Below, piece by piece: positions 49,987 through 58,278 of a stretch of DNA of 64,000 bases (position 1 is its first letter; each line of letters opens with the position of its first letter). The position numbers and the translations under genes were made by a program. The notes under the pieces are model-generated. The model did no database searches. It saw nothing but the letters and a program-made list of their open reading frames with translations, and was not told the origin of the DNA. The DNA is from Chloroflexota bacterium (GTDB taxonomy: Bacteria > Chloroflexota > Anaerolineae > UBA4142). Where the stretch lies: NCBI GenBank assembly GCA_016208315.1, contig JACQYF010000209.1, forward strand, positions 54,987-118,986, given 5' to 3'.

Positions 49987-50505
49987 TCAGATGAACAACT
50001 GCACATCCGCGTCCGCGGCAAAGTCCAGGAACGCCGCGGCGCCGAGGCAGTCAACGCCTTCGATGAGGTCGTCGGGTGTGACGCCCATCACGCCCATCGT
50101 CGTGGTGCAGGCGTAGAGTTTGCCGCCGCCTTCTTGTGTCACGTCAATCAGTTCTTTGATGGGCGGGATGTTGGCCTTGTTGAACCACTCTTTCATGATC
50201 GCGGTCGCTAGCGCGGTCGAGCCGGGCAGCACGCCGAGAATGTTCGGCACTTGCAGCGGTACCGCCGCGATCGGCGCGGGCATCGCCGGGTTGCCGATCG
50301 GCGCGACCTTGAGCGCGGGCAGCTTGCGCTTGTCCACGATGTCGAGACCGTAGAAGGTAAAGAACACCGCCACTTCCCAACCCATCGCGACTCCCGTTGA
50401 CGCGAGAATCAGCGGCGGGTACGCCATATCGAGTGAGCCCTTGGACGCGACCAGCGCGAGCCGCCGGCGTTTCTTCGTGTCAGCGCCATTTCCGTTATCA
50501 GACAT
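49987..50505 (-). CDS. DsrE/DsrF/DrsH-like family protein
   Basis: 172 residues. The Rossmann-like pattern KKRRRLALVASKGSLDMAYPP at the start, then GWEVAVFFTFYGLDI and KLYACTTTMGVMGVT with a conserved Cys (about 140). It belongs to the DsrE-like sulfur-carrier or peroxiredoxin-like group. ATG at 50505 with GGAGG upstream. Placed behind tusA and an Rrf2 regulator: a sulfur-relay module. Confidence 0.9.
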   Translation of the reverse strand: MSDNGNGADTKKRRRLALVASKGSLDMAYPPLILASTGVAMGWEVAVFFTFYGLDIVDKRKLPALKVAPIGNPAMPAPIAAVPLQVPNILGVLPGSTALATAIMKEWFNKANIPPIKELIDVTQEGGGKLYACTTTMGVMGVTPDDLIEGVDCLGAAAFLDFAADADVQLFI

Positions 50506-50522
50506 TACAACCTCCATCCATT

Positions 50523-50634
50523 CATTAATCAGGCAATCAGTCAATCAGTCAACTAGGCAATCAGTACCTGGTTGCCCGATTGCCGGATTGCCTGAATGCC
50601 AAGTTGACCAATTGACTAATTGACTAGTTGACTC
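50523..50634. repeat. CAATCAG/TTGACTA repeats, 112 bp
   Basis: Units of 7-8 nt, CAATCAGT (left) and AATTGACT (right), in inverted orientation around a central palindromic stretch. They fill the whole spacer between tusA and dsrE and touch the tusA stop codon. Confidence 0.85.
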
Positions 50635-50877
50635 TCAGTGCGTTCGCTTCACCGTATACGTGAAAACCTTGCCATCCTTTTCGGAATGCACCAACTCGTG
50701 AGTGGTCTGGCGCGCCCACGCGGGCACGTCGTGCCAGGAGCCGGCATCGGTGGCAAGCAGTTGCAGCGTTCGCCCGATGGGAATCAGGCCGATCGCCTGG
50801 CTCAGCTTGATGATGGGCATGGGGCAGAACTGACCGACTGCATCCACTACAAGTTCATTTTCTAAAACCGCGGACAC
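50635..50877 (-). CDS. tusA: TusA-family sulfur carrier
   Basis: 80 residues. The sulfur-carrier Cys is in QFCPMPIIKLSQAI (C-P-x-P, Cys about 18), followed by ATDAGSWHDVPAWAR and a C-terminal VFTYTVKR strand. TusA hands persulfide sulfur to partner proteins such as DsrE. GTG at 50877 with GGAGGAG 6 nt upstream; the longer frame is less likely. Upstream is a terminator-like hairpin and the Rrf2 gene. Confidence 0.93.
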   Translation of the reverse strand: MSAVLENELVVDAVGQFCPMPIIKLSQAIGLIPIGRTLQLLATDAGSWHDVPAWARQTTHELVHSEKDGKVFTYTVKRTH

Positions 50878-50894
50878 TTGTCTCCTCCAAAATA

Positions 50895-50930
50895 AAAAAC
50901 TCATCGTCGTTTGACCAACGATGAGTTTTT
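50895..50930 (-). terminator. Hairpin between rrf2 and tusA
   Basis: A perfect 13-bp stem AAAAACTCATCGT/ACGATGAGTTTTT with T-run on both strands. An internal terminator that would lower tusA/dsrE relative to rrf2, or attenuate. Confidence 0.8.
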
Positions 50931-50946
50931 CCAGTATTCGATTAAG

Positions 50947-51345
50947 TCAACGTTGCTGCGTGACATCGGCCAGCGTCCGTTTGCCCAGAACGCTGTCCGT
51001 CGCCTCTTTGACCTCGCGCCAAACATAGCAATACGCGCAATGCTCGTCGCAAGAGATCGCGTCGTCCACGCATTCCACCGGAGCCGTCGAGCCGTCGAGC
51101 ACTTGGACGGCTTCGCTCAGCGTAATGGTCTGCGGCGCACGGGCGAGCCGGTGCCCGCCGTGGCGGCCCCGGTCCGACCTGATCAGGCCGGAGCGGCGCA
51201 GGACGATCAGTAGTTGATTGAGATAATTGGGCGGAATACGCTGGCGCTTGGCGATGTCCGAACTCGGAATGGGGCCTTGGTTGTAATGCTCGGCCAGATC
51301 GTAAAGCGCACGCAAGCCGTATTCGCCGCGACTGGAAACTCTCAT
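50947..51345 (-). CDS. Rrf2-family (IscR-like) transcriptional regulator
   Basis: 132 residues. Winged helix start MRVSSRGEYGLRALYDLA, recognition segment SDIAKRQRIPPNYLNQLL, wing RHGGHRLARAP. A Cys cluster, ECVDDAISCDEHCAYC, in the place where Rrf2 proteins bind an Fe-S cluster. ATG at 51345. The operator-like site lies about 200 nt upstream. It probably senses iron-sulfur or sulfide status and regulates tusA-dsrE. Confidence 0.93.
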   Translation of the reverse strand: MRVSSRGEYGLRALYDLAEHYNQGPIPSSDIAKRQRIPPNYLNQLLIVLRRSGLIRSDRGRHGGHRLARAPQTITLSEAVQVLDGSTAPVECVDDAISCDEHCAYCYVWREVKEATDSVLGKRTLADVTQQR

Positions 51346-51548
51346 CGGGTTAACCTCGCGCGCGCGAGCGGTCCCAAACCACAGCACGAGTTTGCGCGCT
51401 CGCACGCTCGCGCCGCCCATGAACGGTCTGGCAATCCTCGCCGGCCATTCACGACGGCGCGCCGATACAGGCGCACTCGAGGGGCAGAGTTATCGCACAA
51501 CTCGTATTTTGGAGAGAAAAGGGTCGGTACATCTGGACAATCGGCACA

Positions 51549-51572
51549 ATACTTGACTAATTTAGTTAATAT
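51549..51572. promoter_or_regulatory. IscR-type operator-like palindrome
   Basis: ATACTTGACTAATTTAGTTA then ATAT: an inverted repeat close to the type 1 IscR motif ATASYYGACTRWWWYAGTCRRSTAT. One half agrees fully; the other has two differences and a missing base. Located upstream of the Rrf2 gene, overlapping the 3' edge of the flavoprotein gene. Autoregulation is likely. The rest of 51346-51548 shows no gene. Confidence 0.65.
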
Positions 51573-51573
51573 T

Positions 51574-52869
51574 TTACGGCGTCTTGCGCTCTTTGTCAAG
51601 TCTGTTTCGGAAGGGCATTTTTGCTAGCATCCACGCCATCCGCGCGAGCCAGCGCGCATCCAATAGCTCGTGCACGATCGCGCGATAAGAGCGGTGCGCG
51701 GAAACGGCGCCGAAGAGCGCGTGGCGCAACCGCGCGTCTTGTGCGGCGAGCGCGATCACCGTGTCGAGCAGATGCCACTTGCTGATGCCGATGGCGATCG
51801 CGCGCATGGCCTTGCCGTACGGCATGTCGTCCGTAATCTCGCGGCAGGCCGCGTGATATTGGCGAAAGGCCCGCGTCGAGATGCCCGCGGTCATCATCGA
51901 GCGCGCCGCCCACGTCCCGCTGAGGAGCGCCGAGTTCACGCCCTTGCCTTTGAACGGCCGCATCAGCCCCGCTGCGTCGCCGACGATCACGTAGCGGTCG
52001 CCCGAAAAGGACCGGGCTTGCGACGTGGGAAAGCGCCCTTTGAAAAACGCGAGGTCGTTTTCCCCAAGGCCGCCATCCAGGCGCGGCAGCACCGCACGCG
52101 CCGCGGGGCTGTGGAGAAAAAGACCCATCGCGTTCACGTCCACGCGCGCCCCGGCGATGTTCATGGTGAGGTGGTTGCCCTTGGGCGTGACGGCGCCGAA
52201 CTCGATGCCGGGTGCGGAGGGCAGAAAGGCGTGGATGCAGTTGCCGAATTGAGCCATGAATTCGGCGCCGGGATGGATCTTGGTAACGATGCTGTTCAAA
52301 AAGCGCGGCGCGCGATAATCGGTGGCGCGCTCGAACACCAGGGCGGTTCCGTCGTCCGACCCGAATGCGCCCACGACCACGTCGGCTTCCGAGTTGCCGG
52401 TGTCGCCGTAGACGATCACCCGGTTGGCGTGGAATTCAAGATCGGTCACGCGGCCGTTGACGACTTGAATTCCGCACGCGCGCGCTTGTTCCAACAGGTA
52501 GGCGTCGAACTGGACGCGGCGGACCGCGAATCCCGGCGGGTCGTCGCATTCCAGGAGAATGGCGCGGCGGTCCGAGTGGAGGATGTAGCCCGTGATCTCG
52601 CGTTGGATCAGATGGCGCGGAAACGGAATGCCGAGCGAATCTTGCAGGATCCGGTCAATCGGCGGCGACAGCACGCCGACGCACTGATTGAAATGCCGTT
52701 CGCCGGCAAAGACTTTGCCTTCGAAGAGCGTAACGTGGATTTGGCGTCCCATCTGGCTCGCCAGATTGGCAATCGCGAGCGCCGCGCCCACGCCGCCGGG
52801 TCCGCCGCCGATCACCACGACACGCGCGCCGTCGCGGAGCGGCCCCATTGAATTTGAAGATGTTTTCAT
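51574..52869 (-). CDS. Geranylgeranyl reductase-family flavoprotein (second of pair)
   Basis: 431 residues. FAD-binding GGGPGGVGAALAI (about 21-33), HFNQCVGVLSPP (Cys about 62) and GDAAGLMRPFKGKGVNSAL (about 316-334). It resembles geranylgeranyl reductases and related FAD-dependent oxidoreductases that reduce isoprenoid chains or act on quinone-like substrates. Its ATG overlaps the stop of the upstream paralogue by 4 nt, so both are made together. The substrate is unknown. Confidence 0.85.
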   Translation of the reverse strand: MKTSSNSMGPLRDGARVVVIGGGPGGVGAALAIANLASQMGRQIHVTLFEGKVFAGERHFNQCVGVLSPPIDRILQDSLGIPFPRHLIQREITGYILHSDRRAILLECDDPPGFAVRRVQFDAYLLEQARACGIQVVNGRVTDLEFHANRVIVYGDTGNSEADVVVGAFGSDDGTALVFERATDYRAPRFLNSIVTKIHPGAEFMAQFGNCIHAFLPSAPGIEFGAVTPKGNHLTMNIAGARVDVNAMGLFLHSPAARAVLPRLDGGLGENDLAFFKGRFPTSQARSFSGDRYVIVGDAAGLMRPFKGKGVNSALLSGTWAARSMMTAGISTRAFRQYHAACREITDDMPYGKAMRAIAIGISKWHLLDTVIALAAQDARLRHALFGAVSAHRSYRAIVHELLDARWLARMAWMLAKMPFRNRLDKERKTP

Positions 52870-54176
52870 GATCCGAATTCTTGCGCCACTGCTTTGCCAA
52901 GCCGCGCAATCGCTTTCGGCTTGAACAACATTCGTAAGATGTCGGCGTAGCTGGCATCGCCCGTGAAGAGCGCCCAGAACGTTTGACTCAGTACACGCGA
53001 TGGGGGCGGGGCAGCAGCTTCAGTCTCGAGCGCGCGTCCCAACGCGCGCATAAAGACCGCGTTACGTTTGGAATGCGCCACGAGCGCGAACACGAGACGC
53101 CCGAAACGATTGTCGGCGGCGATGGCGCGGCATACGGGCGCGTAATGCGCGGCAAAATGCTGGCGGCCAATTCCGTGGACCAAGGCCGTCTCGGCGGCCG
53201 CACGCGCGGTCGCCAGCGCCGAGCCGATCCCGTCCTTGTACAATCGAGTTACACAAGAATCGCCGATGGCGACGAACCGGTCCGCGTAATAGTCGCGCGC
53301 CGGGCTGACCGCGACGCACGGCCGGCAGCCGCAGACTTGCGGCGCTTGATCGCCCACGATCGCGGCGACCTGAGGTAGTCTCAGGAACTCGGCTAGACTG
53401 TTGCGCCTCAAGTGGCGACCGAGCAGCGAGACGTTGGCGAAATCTCCCTTCGGAACCAGCGCGCCAAAAATCAGATCGCTCGGCTCGTCAAAGTAGACGT
53501 GGACGGTGCCGTTCATTTGGGCGCGGCTCTGCTCGCTCGCCAACAGCAGCTCGTCTTGCGCCATGCGCTCCGCGATCGGCGGGTCATAGGCGAGACGCTC
53601 AAAGAGCGGCGGCGTCGCATTCGCGCCAATCGCGAGGACAACCAGATCGAAATTCTCTTGAAGCGTTGCCGTGTAGACGCGCGGCCAAGAGTCGAACGAG
53701 ACCCGCTGAACGCGTTCCGCGACGACGCGTGCGCCGCGCGTGCGCGCCTCGTTCAATAGGTATTGATCGAACCCGACAATGGACGCGCGCGCGCTTTTGC
53801 GCGGGCCGCCGCCGCGGTAGACGGAAAGCACCTGGCGCGCCGGATCGGGCGGCCAGATCGTAAACGAGTTTGCCTGCCAGTACAGACGATAGGCGCGCAC
53901 GCGGCTGAGAATCAGATCCTCGGGCAGCGCGAGATCGAGTTGCGCCAATCCCTTCACCACGCGGTGAGACAAGATGCCCGCGCACATGTTGCAGCCGCTC
54001 GGGCCGGCGGTCCGCAGGTCTTTGCGCTCAAAGATCGTAATGTCGAGAGGTCGGTCGAGTTGTGCGGCAAATTGCAGCGCGGAGAGCGCGAAGAGACTGC
54101 CTGCCGGACCACCGCCGACGACGGCGATGCGCGCATGAGGCGCCAAGCGCAACGAAGGATCCGAAGGCGAGTCCAT
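52866..54176 (-). CDS. Geranylgeranyl reductase-family flavoprotein (first of pair)
   Basis: 436 residues. FAD-binding GGGPAGSLFALSAL (about 21-34), a C-x-x-C in GPSGCNMCAGILS (about 58-70), and a second cysteine group VCGCRPCVA (about 290). Instead of GDAAG it has GDSCVTRLYKDGIGSAL. A diverged relative of the following gene, with about the same length and order. The extra cysteines suggest a redox centre or disulfide; the pair may work as a heterodimer. ATG at 54176. Confidence 0.83.
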   Translation of the reverse strand: MDSPSDPSLRLAPHARIAVVGGGPAGSLFALSALQFAAQLDRPLDITIFERKDLRTAGPSGCNMCAGILSHRVVKGLAQLDLALPEDLILSRVRAYRLYWQANSFTIWPPDPARQVLSVYRGGGPRKSARASIVGFDQYLLNEARTRGARVVAERVQRVSFDSWPRVYTATLQENFDLVVLAIGANATPPLFERLAYDPPIAERMAQDELLLASEQSRAQMNGTVHVYFDEPSDLIFGALVPKGDFANVSLLGRHLRRNSLAEFLRLPQVAAIVGDQAPQVCGCRPCVAVSPARDYYADRFVAIGDSCVTRLYKDGIGSALATARAAAETALVHGIGRQHFAAHYAPVCRAIAADNRFGRLVFALVAHSKRNAVFMRALGRALETEAAAPPPSRVLSQTFWALFTGDASYADILRMLFKPKAIARLGKAVAQEFGS

Positions 54177-54200
54177 CGTCTTTCCTCTCCAGAGACAACA

Positions 54201-54222
54201 AAATCGCCCGCGCAGGCGATTT
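54201..54222. terminator. AAATCGCC/GGCGATTT hairpin
   Basis: A perfect 8-bp stem with loop CGCGCA between the flavoprotein gene and the GTPase gene. Confidence 0.65.
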
Positions 54223-54305
54223 CAATCTGCGGCCCAAACCATCAGGCGCGTTCAAACCCATTATACCATTCGCGTATGCGCTCGACAACACTCTAACGAG
54301 TAGGA

Positions 54306-55625
54306 TTACCCAAATTTTTCCTTGAGGACATCCGTGAGCGTGGGTTGGCCGATTTCCTGCAGTTCGTAGCGGACGCGCTCGGTGTGGTGCTTGATGTTGA
54401 CCACGCGCCGCAAATCTATCGGCGTGGCGATCAGAACGAGGTCCACCGGCGCGGCGTTGATCGTCGCCTCCAGCTCGCCGGTCTGTTCTGCGCCGTAGCC
54501 CATCGCGGGCAGGACGGGGCCGGTCCGCGGATATTTCGCAAACGTCTCTTTGATCGAGCCGACCGCGTAGGGACGCGGGTCCACGATTTCGCGCGCGCCG
54601 AATTTGTGCGCCGCGACGATGCCCGCGCCGTAACTCATCCCGCCGTGCGTCAACGTCGGCCCATCCTCGACGACGAGGACGCGCTGGCCGCGAATCGCGC
54701 CCGGATTGTCCACGAAGATCGGCGAAGCGGCTTCGATAATCGTGGCCGTCGGATTGGCGGCGCGGACGTTCGCGCGGACCGTATTCACGTTTTCGACGTT
54801 GGCCGTGTCAACCTTGTTGATGATAATGACGTCGGCCATGCGGAGATTGGTTTCGCCGGGATAGTACGTCAACTCGTGGCCCGGGCGGTGCGGGTCGGCG
54901 ACGACGATCAACAAGTCGGGCTGGACGAACGGGAAATCGTTGTTGCCACCATCCCACAGGACGACGTCGGCTTCGGCTTCGGCCGCGCGCAGGATCTTTA
55001 AATAATCAATGCCCGCGTACACGATGGTCCCGCGCGCGATGTGCGGTTCGTATTCTTCGCGCTCTTCGATGGTCGTTTCGTACTTGACGAGGTCGTCGTA
55101 CGACGCGAACCGCTCGACGATCTGCTTGCCAAGATCGCCGTAGGGCATGGGATGGCGCACGGCGACGACGCGCTTGCCCATCGCTTTGAGGATGCCGGCC
55201 ACCGCGCGCGTCGTCTGCGATTTGCCCGAACCCGTGCGGACCGCGCCGATGGCGACCACGGGCTTGACCGATTTCAGCATCGTCGCGCGCGGCCCAAGCA
55301 ATCGAAAATCCGCGCCGGTCGCGAGAACGAGCGAGGCCCGATTCATTACGAATTCGTGCGAGACGTCGCTATAGGCGAAGATGACCTGGTTGGCCTGATG
55401 CTTGGCGATGAGGTCGGGCAGATCGCTCTCGGGGAAAATCGGGATGCCGTTGGGGTAGAGCGGTCCGGCGAGGACGGCCGGGTAGATGCGTCCTTCGATA
55501 TGCGGTATCTGCGTCGCCGTAAAGGCGACCACGTTGTACGCGGGGTTGTCGCGAAAACAGACGTTAAAGTTGTGAAAGTCGCGGCCAGCCGCGCCCATGA
55601 TAATTATCTTGTCTGGCTGGGTCAT
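54306..55625 (-). CDS. Cyclic 2,3-diphosphoglycerate synthetase-like P-loop GTPase
   Basis: 439 residues. N-terminal CoA-binding-like Rossmann part (KIIIMGAAGRDFHNFNVCF), then a P-loop AVRTGSGKSQTTRA (about 135-148), and the nucleotide base motif INKVDTANV (about 272). The overall pattern matches the COG2403 family, which includes cyclic 2,3-diphosphoglycerate synthetase of methanogens; in bacteria its role is not established. ATG at 55625, with GGAG upstream. A much longer frame upstream is Arg-rich shadow of the TPR gene. Confidence 0.85.
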   Translation of the reverse strand: MTQPDKIIIMGAAGRDFHNFNVCFRDNPAYNVVAFTATQIPHIEGRIYPAVLAGPLYPNGIPIFPESDLPDLIAKHQANQVIFAYSDVSHEFVMNRASLVLATGADFRLLGPRATMLKSVKPVVAIGAVRTGSGKSQTTRAVAGILKAMGKRVVAVRHPMPYGDLGKQIVERFASYDDLVKYETTIEEREEYEPHIARGTIVYAGIDYLKILRAAEAEADVVLWDGGNNDFPFVQPDLLIVVADPHRPGHELTYYPGETNLRMADVIIINKVDTANVENVNTVRANVRAANPTATIIEAASPIFVDNPGAIRGQRVLVVEDGPTLTHGGMSYGAGIVAAHKFGAREIVDPRPYAVGSIKETFAKYPRTGPVLPAMGYGAEQTGELEATINAAPVDLVLIATPIDLRRVVNIKHHTERVRYELQEIGQPTLTDVLKEKFG

Positions 55626-55640
55626 TCTATCTCCGATGTG

Positions 55641-55661
55641 GGGCAAATTGCCAATTTGCCC
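55641..55661. terminator. GGGCAAATT/AATTTGCCC hairpin
   Basis: A perfect 9-bp stem with GCC loop immediately after the TPR gene stop (on the minus strand), just upstream of the GTPase gene's ribosome site. Confidence 0.6.
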
Positions 55662-56266
55662 TACGAATCTTCGTCGGGATCGGGTGGCTCTTCGACCGGG
55701 ACGTGTAACATTCGAAGTTGGTCGGCGGACTCGCGGTGCTCCGGGAAGCACACGAGCGCGCGGCGATATGCGAGGATGGCGTCGTCTTGGCGGTTGGCGT
55801 GTTCGTACCCGCGGCCTAACTGGAACCACAAATCGGCGTCTTCTTCCAACATCGCGCCGGCCTCGAGCGCGCCCGCGGCCGCGTCCCACATTTCGTTTTC
55901 GAGATAGACCTCCGCGAGCAAATGCGCGGTCTCGCCGTCGCTCGGCGCGAGGTTCAGCGCCTGGCGCAGTTGGTTGATCGCATCGTCAAACCGGTCTTGC
56001 TCCAAATAGACCTCGGCCAGTTCCCGGCGCGCCTCGACGTCGAATGGATCGAGGCGGACTGCTTCGCGCAGATGGTGGAGGGCACGTGCCGGTTCCCCTT
56101 CGTCCGCGAAAGCGATGCCCAGGTTGAAATGCGCGGCGGCGTGCTCGGGATCGAGTTCCACGGCTTCCTGCCACGCCTTGATCGCCGCATCGCGATGTCC
56201 GTTCTCGTCCAAGTCGTTGCCGCGATTGAAATGCTCTTCGGCCGCGCGGTGGAGGTTATCCGTCAT
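55661..56266 (-). CDS. TPR-repeat protein
   Basis: 201 residues of about five 34-residue TPR units (AAIKAWQEAVELDPEHAAAH, then ARALHHLREAVRLDPFDVEA, DAINQLRQALNLAPSDGETA), and an acidic tail (PVEEPPDPDEDS). Cytoplasmic scaffold of unknown partner. ATG at 56266 preferred; ATG at 56284 also possible. Between this gene and nusB is a G-rich repeat. Confidence 0.88.
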   Translation of the reverse strand: MTDNLHRAAEEHFNRGNDLDENGHRDAAIKAWQEAVELDPEHAAAHFNLGIAFADEGEPARALHHLREAVRLDPFDVEARRELAEVYLEQDRFDDAINQLRQALNLAPSDGETAHLLAEVYLENEMWDAAAGALEAGAMLEEDADLWFQLGRGYEHANRQDDAILAYRRALVCFPEHRESADQLRMLHVPVEEPPDPDEDS

Positions 56267-56289
56267 GTTGGTCTTGTCTCTCATTTGGA

Positions 56290-56357
56290 GCAGGTGAGGG
56301 GGAGAGGGGGAGAGGGGGAGAATCTTGCGCTCCCACACTCCCATACTCCCATACTCC
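56290..56357 (+). repeat. GGGAGA-rich tract plus ACTCCCAT octamers
   Basis: GGGGGAGAG x3 (about 56296-56320), resembling half of the family P palindrome, followed by CTCCCACA-CTCCCATA-CTCCCATA-CTCCAC (56330-56357). It fills the nusB-TPR spacer. Confidence 0.75.
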
Positions 56358-56368
56358 ACCCTCGCGTC

Positions 56369-56791
56369 CTACCTTCTCAATTCGCCCGCGGGATGTTCGT
56401 GCAAGAACGCGCCCAGCACTCCATTGACAAAGCGCGGGGCCGTATCGCTGCCAAATAGCTTGGCGAGTTCCACGGCTTCGTTGATCGCGACTTTGATCGG
56501 CACATCGCCCGCATGTTGCAGCTCAAAGAGCGCGATCCGCAGGATGTTGCGGTCCACCGTGGCCAGTTGGTCAACCGGCCATTCCGGCGCGTGTTTCTTG
56601 ATGATGGCGTCGAGCCGGTCGCGTTGCTCGGCAACGCCGCGCACGAGGGCCGTGGCAAACTCCGCGCCCTCGGCCGGCAGTCCTTCATCTTCAATGCGGC
56701 CCTGGATGACCTGGTCCCGGCTGTGACCGACACTGTCAATTTCGTAAAGTGCTTGCAGCGCAACGGCGCGCGCTTGGCGTCGAATCTTCAC
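56369..56791 (-). CDS. nusB: Transcription antitermination protein NusB
   Basis: 140 residues, all helical. RRQARAVALQALYEIDSVG (about 4-22), VDQLATVDRNILRIALFEL (about 73-91), INEAVELAKLFGSDTAPRFVNGVLGAF (about 102-128). Binds boxA RNA with NusE in rRNA antitermination. GTG start at 56791. Confidence 0.95.
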   Translation of the reverse strand: MKIRRQARAVALQALYEIDSVGHSRDQVIQGRIEDEGLPAEGAEFATALVRGVAEQRDRLDAIIKKHAPEWPVDQLATVDRNILRIALFELQHAGDVPIKVAINEAVELAKLFGSDTAPRFVNGVLGAFLHEHPAGELRR

Positions 56792-56850
56792 TCCCCATTC
56801 CTTGTAGGAGATCGCACCGCTGCGACCTCAACTCGCTTTCGAATACAACC

Positions 56851-57204
56851 TCATTCGACCGTTTGCGCCAATCGGTTGGCGACATCTTCGATGCGGACGT
56901 TGATTTCTTTCACCGGCATGCCGACGAGGTCGTGAATTGCCCGGCTGATCTCGCGCTGGAGCGTCTGGCCGAGTTGCAGCATTTGGGCCTCGGGTTCGGC
57001 GACGATGAACAGGTCAATCGAGACCGCCGAGTCTTCGATTTGCAGCCGGATGCCCTCGGCGGCCTTGCCGGTGAACAGCCGGCTAAAGCTGCTGGGATGA
57101 TGGTTGGAAAGCCGGGCCACACCCTGGGTGGCGAGCGCCGTCAGGCGTACCACGTCAAGCAGGACTTCCGGCGCGACGCTGACCGAACCGAGATTCTCGT
57201 CCAT
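56851..57204 (-). CDS. Asp23/Gls24-family protein
   Basis: 117 residues: VSVAPEVLLDVVRLTALATQGVARL, then the IEDSAVSIDLFIVAEPE strand and VKEINVRIEDVANRL. Envelope stress protein family; the AmaP-type anchor is at 25009-25611. ATG at 57204, 11 nt after fabG stop on the mRNA strand. Confidence 0.93.
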   Translation of the reverse strand: MDENLGSVSVAPEVLLDVVRLTALATQGVARLSNHHPSSFSRLFTGKAAEGIRLQIEDSAVSIDLFIVAEPEAQMLQLGQTLQREISRAIHDLVGMPVKEINVRIEDVANRLAQTVE

Positions 57205-57215
57205 ACTGTCTCCCG

Positions 57216-57965
57216 CTACTGCATCACGAAACCGCCGTCCACCGACAGGATTTGGCCGGTGATAAACGCGGCATCCTCCGAGACCAGGAAAGCGACGGCC
57301 CGCGCAATATCCTCGGGCGTGCCCGCCCGTCCTAGCGGCGTCATCTTGATCGCCATCTCTTTGTATTCCTGCTGCAAGACGTCGGTCAGCGCGGTGGTCA
57401 CGTAGCCGGGCGCTACGGCGTTCACCGTGATATTGCGCGACCCGAGTTCCTTCGCTAATGACTTTGTCAATCCGATCAAACCGGCTTTCGAGGCGGAGTA
57501 ATTCGACTGTCCGGCATTGCCTGCCAGGCCGACCACCGAGGTGATGTTGACGATGCGCCCAAAGCGCTGCTTCATCATTTGGCGTGCGACCGCTTTACAG
57601 CAATTGAATGCGCCCTTGAGATTCACGTTCAGCACGCTGTCCCAGTCCTCTTCGCCGATGCGAATGAGCAGGTTGTCGCGCGTGATTCCGGCATTGTTGA
57701 CCAGAATGTCCACGCGGCCCAAGTCGGCGACGGCGCGCTCGATAAAGTGCTTGGCGCTCTCGGCGTTCGCCACATCCACACATTCCGCAAACACGCGCCG
57801 CCCGGTCGCCGCCGCGATTTCGTTGGCGGTCCCGATGCCCGGATCTTCCGTGCAGTCGCCGATCATTACATCCGCGCCGCGCTGCGCCAAAATTTCGGCA
57901 ATCGCCCGGCCGATGCCGCGTCGCCCGCCGGTTACCACTGCCACTTTGTTCACCAGATCAGCCAT
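57216..57965 (-). CDS. fabG: 3-oxoacyl-ACP reductase
   Basis: Reduces 3-oxoacyl-ACP with NADPH in fatty acid elongation. 249 residues: TGGRRGIGRAIAE (about 12-24), NNAGITRDNLLIRI (about 88-101), Ser-Tyr-Lys catalytic set in ITSVVGLAGNAGQSNYSASKAG (Ser about 141, Tyr about 154, Lys about 158). ATG at 57965; ATG at 57968 immediately before is equivalent. Part of the fab cluster; acpP and fabH/F are not in the window. Confidence 0.93.
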   Translation of the reverse strand: MADLVNKVAVVTGGRRGIGRAIAEILAQRGADVMIGDCTEDPGIGTANEIAAATGRRVFAECVDVANAESAKHFIERAVADLGRVDILVNNAGITRDNLLIRIGEEDWDSVLNVNLKGAFNCCKAVARQMMKQRFGRIVNITSVVGLAGNAGQSNYSASKAGLIGLTKSLAKELGSRNITVNAVAPGYVTTALTDVLQQEYKEMAIKMTPLGRAGTPEDIARAVAFLVSEDAAFITGQILSVDGGFVMQ

Positions 57966-58013
57966 CATTAGCCCCCTGTAGGATTTGGATTCCACACCTA
58001 TGTGATGACGTTC

Positions 58014-58247
58014 TTAAACTCCGATTTGGGAGTAAGTGCGAACCGGGACTTGCATCGTGCGACTGGGCCGCGATCTTGAGCGTGCAATGCGCTCAATGTC
58101 TTTCATTACGCGTGCATCAAAATATCGTTCGCCACATAATTGGCACACAGACACGGGCACATTCTCGATGACAACCAATTTGCCCTTCCAACGTTGGGTA
58201 ATTGTCACCTCTTTATGTATCAGTTTGCCTTCACAGTACTCGCAGAT
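58014..58247 (-). CDS. YgiT-type zinc-finger protein with non-canonical start
   Basis: The frame ICEYCEGKLIHKE...KGKLVVIENVPVSVCQLCGERYF has both CxxC knuckles of YgiT-type antitoxins and a C-terminal RIARSRSR tail. The first knuckle lies before the only canonical start (GTG at 58208). Back to the overlap with fabD there is no ATG, GTG or TTG. An ATC at 58245-58247 with AAGGAAG just upstream is the best candidate start. The usual toxin partner (MqsR or DUF4258) is absent. It lies between fabD and fabG. Confidence 0.75.
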   Translation of the reverse strand: MCEYCEGKLIHKEVTITQRWKGKLVVIENVPVSVCQLCGERYFDARVMKDIERIARSRSRPSRTMQVPVRTYSQIGV

Positions 58248-58278
58248 TTCTTCCTTATTGTTCTTCTGGAACGACGGT

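Noticed and set aside
55626..55889. 88-residue Arg-rich extension of the diphosphoglycerate synthetase-like protein
   Set aside because: It is a shadow of the TPR gene on the same strand in another frame, and the ATG at 55625 has a proper ribosome site.
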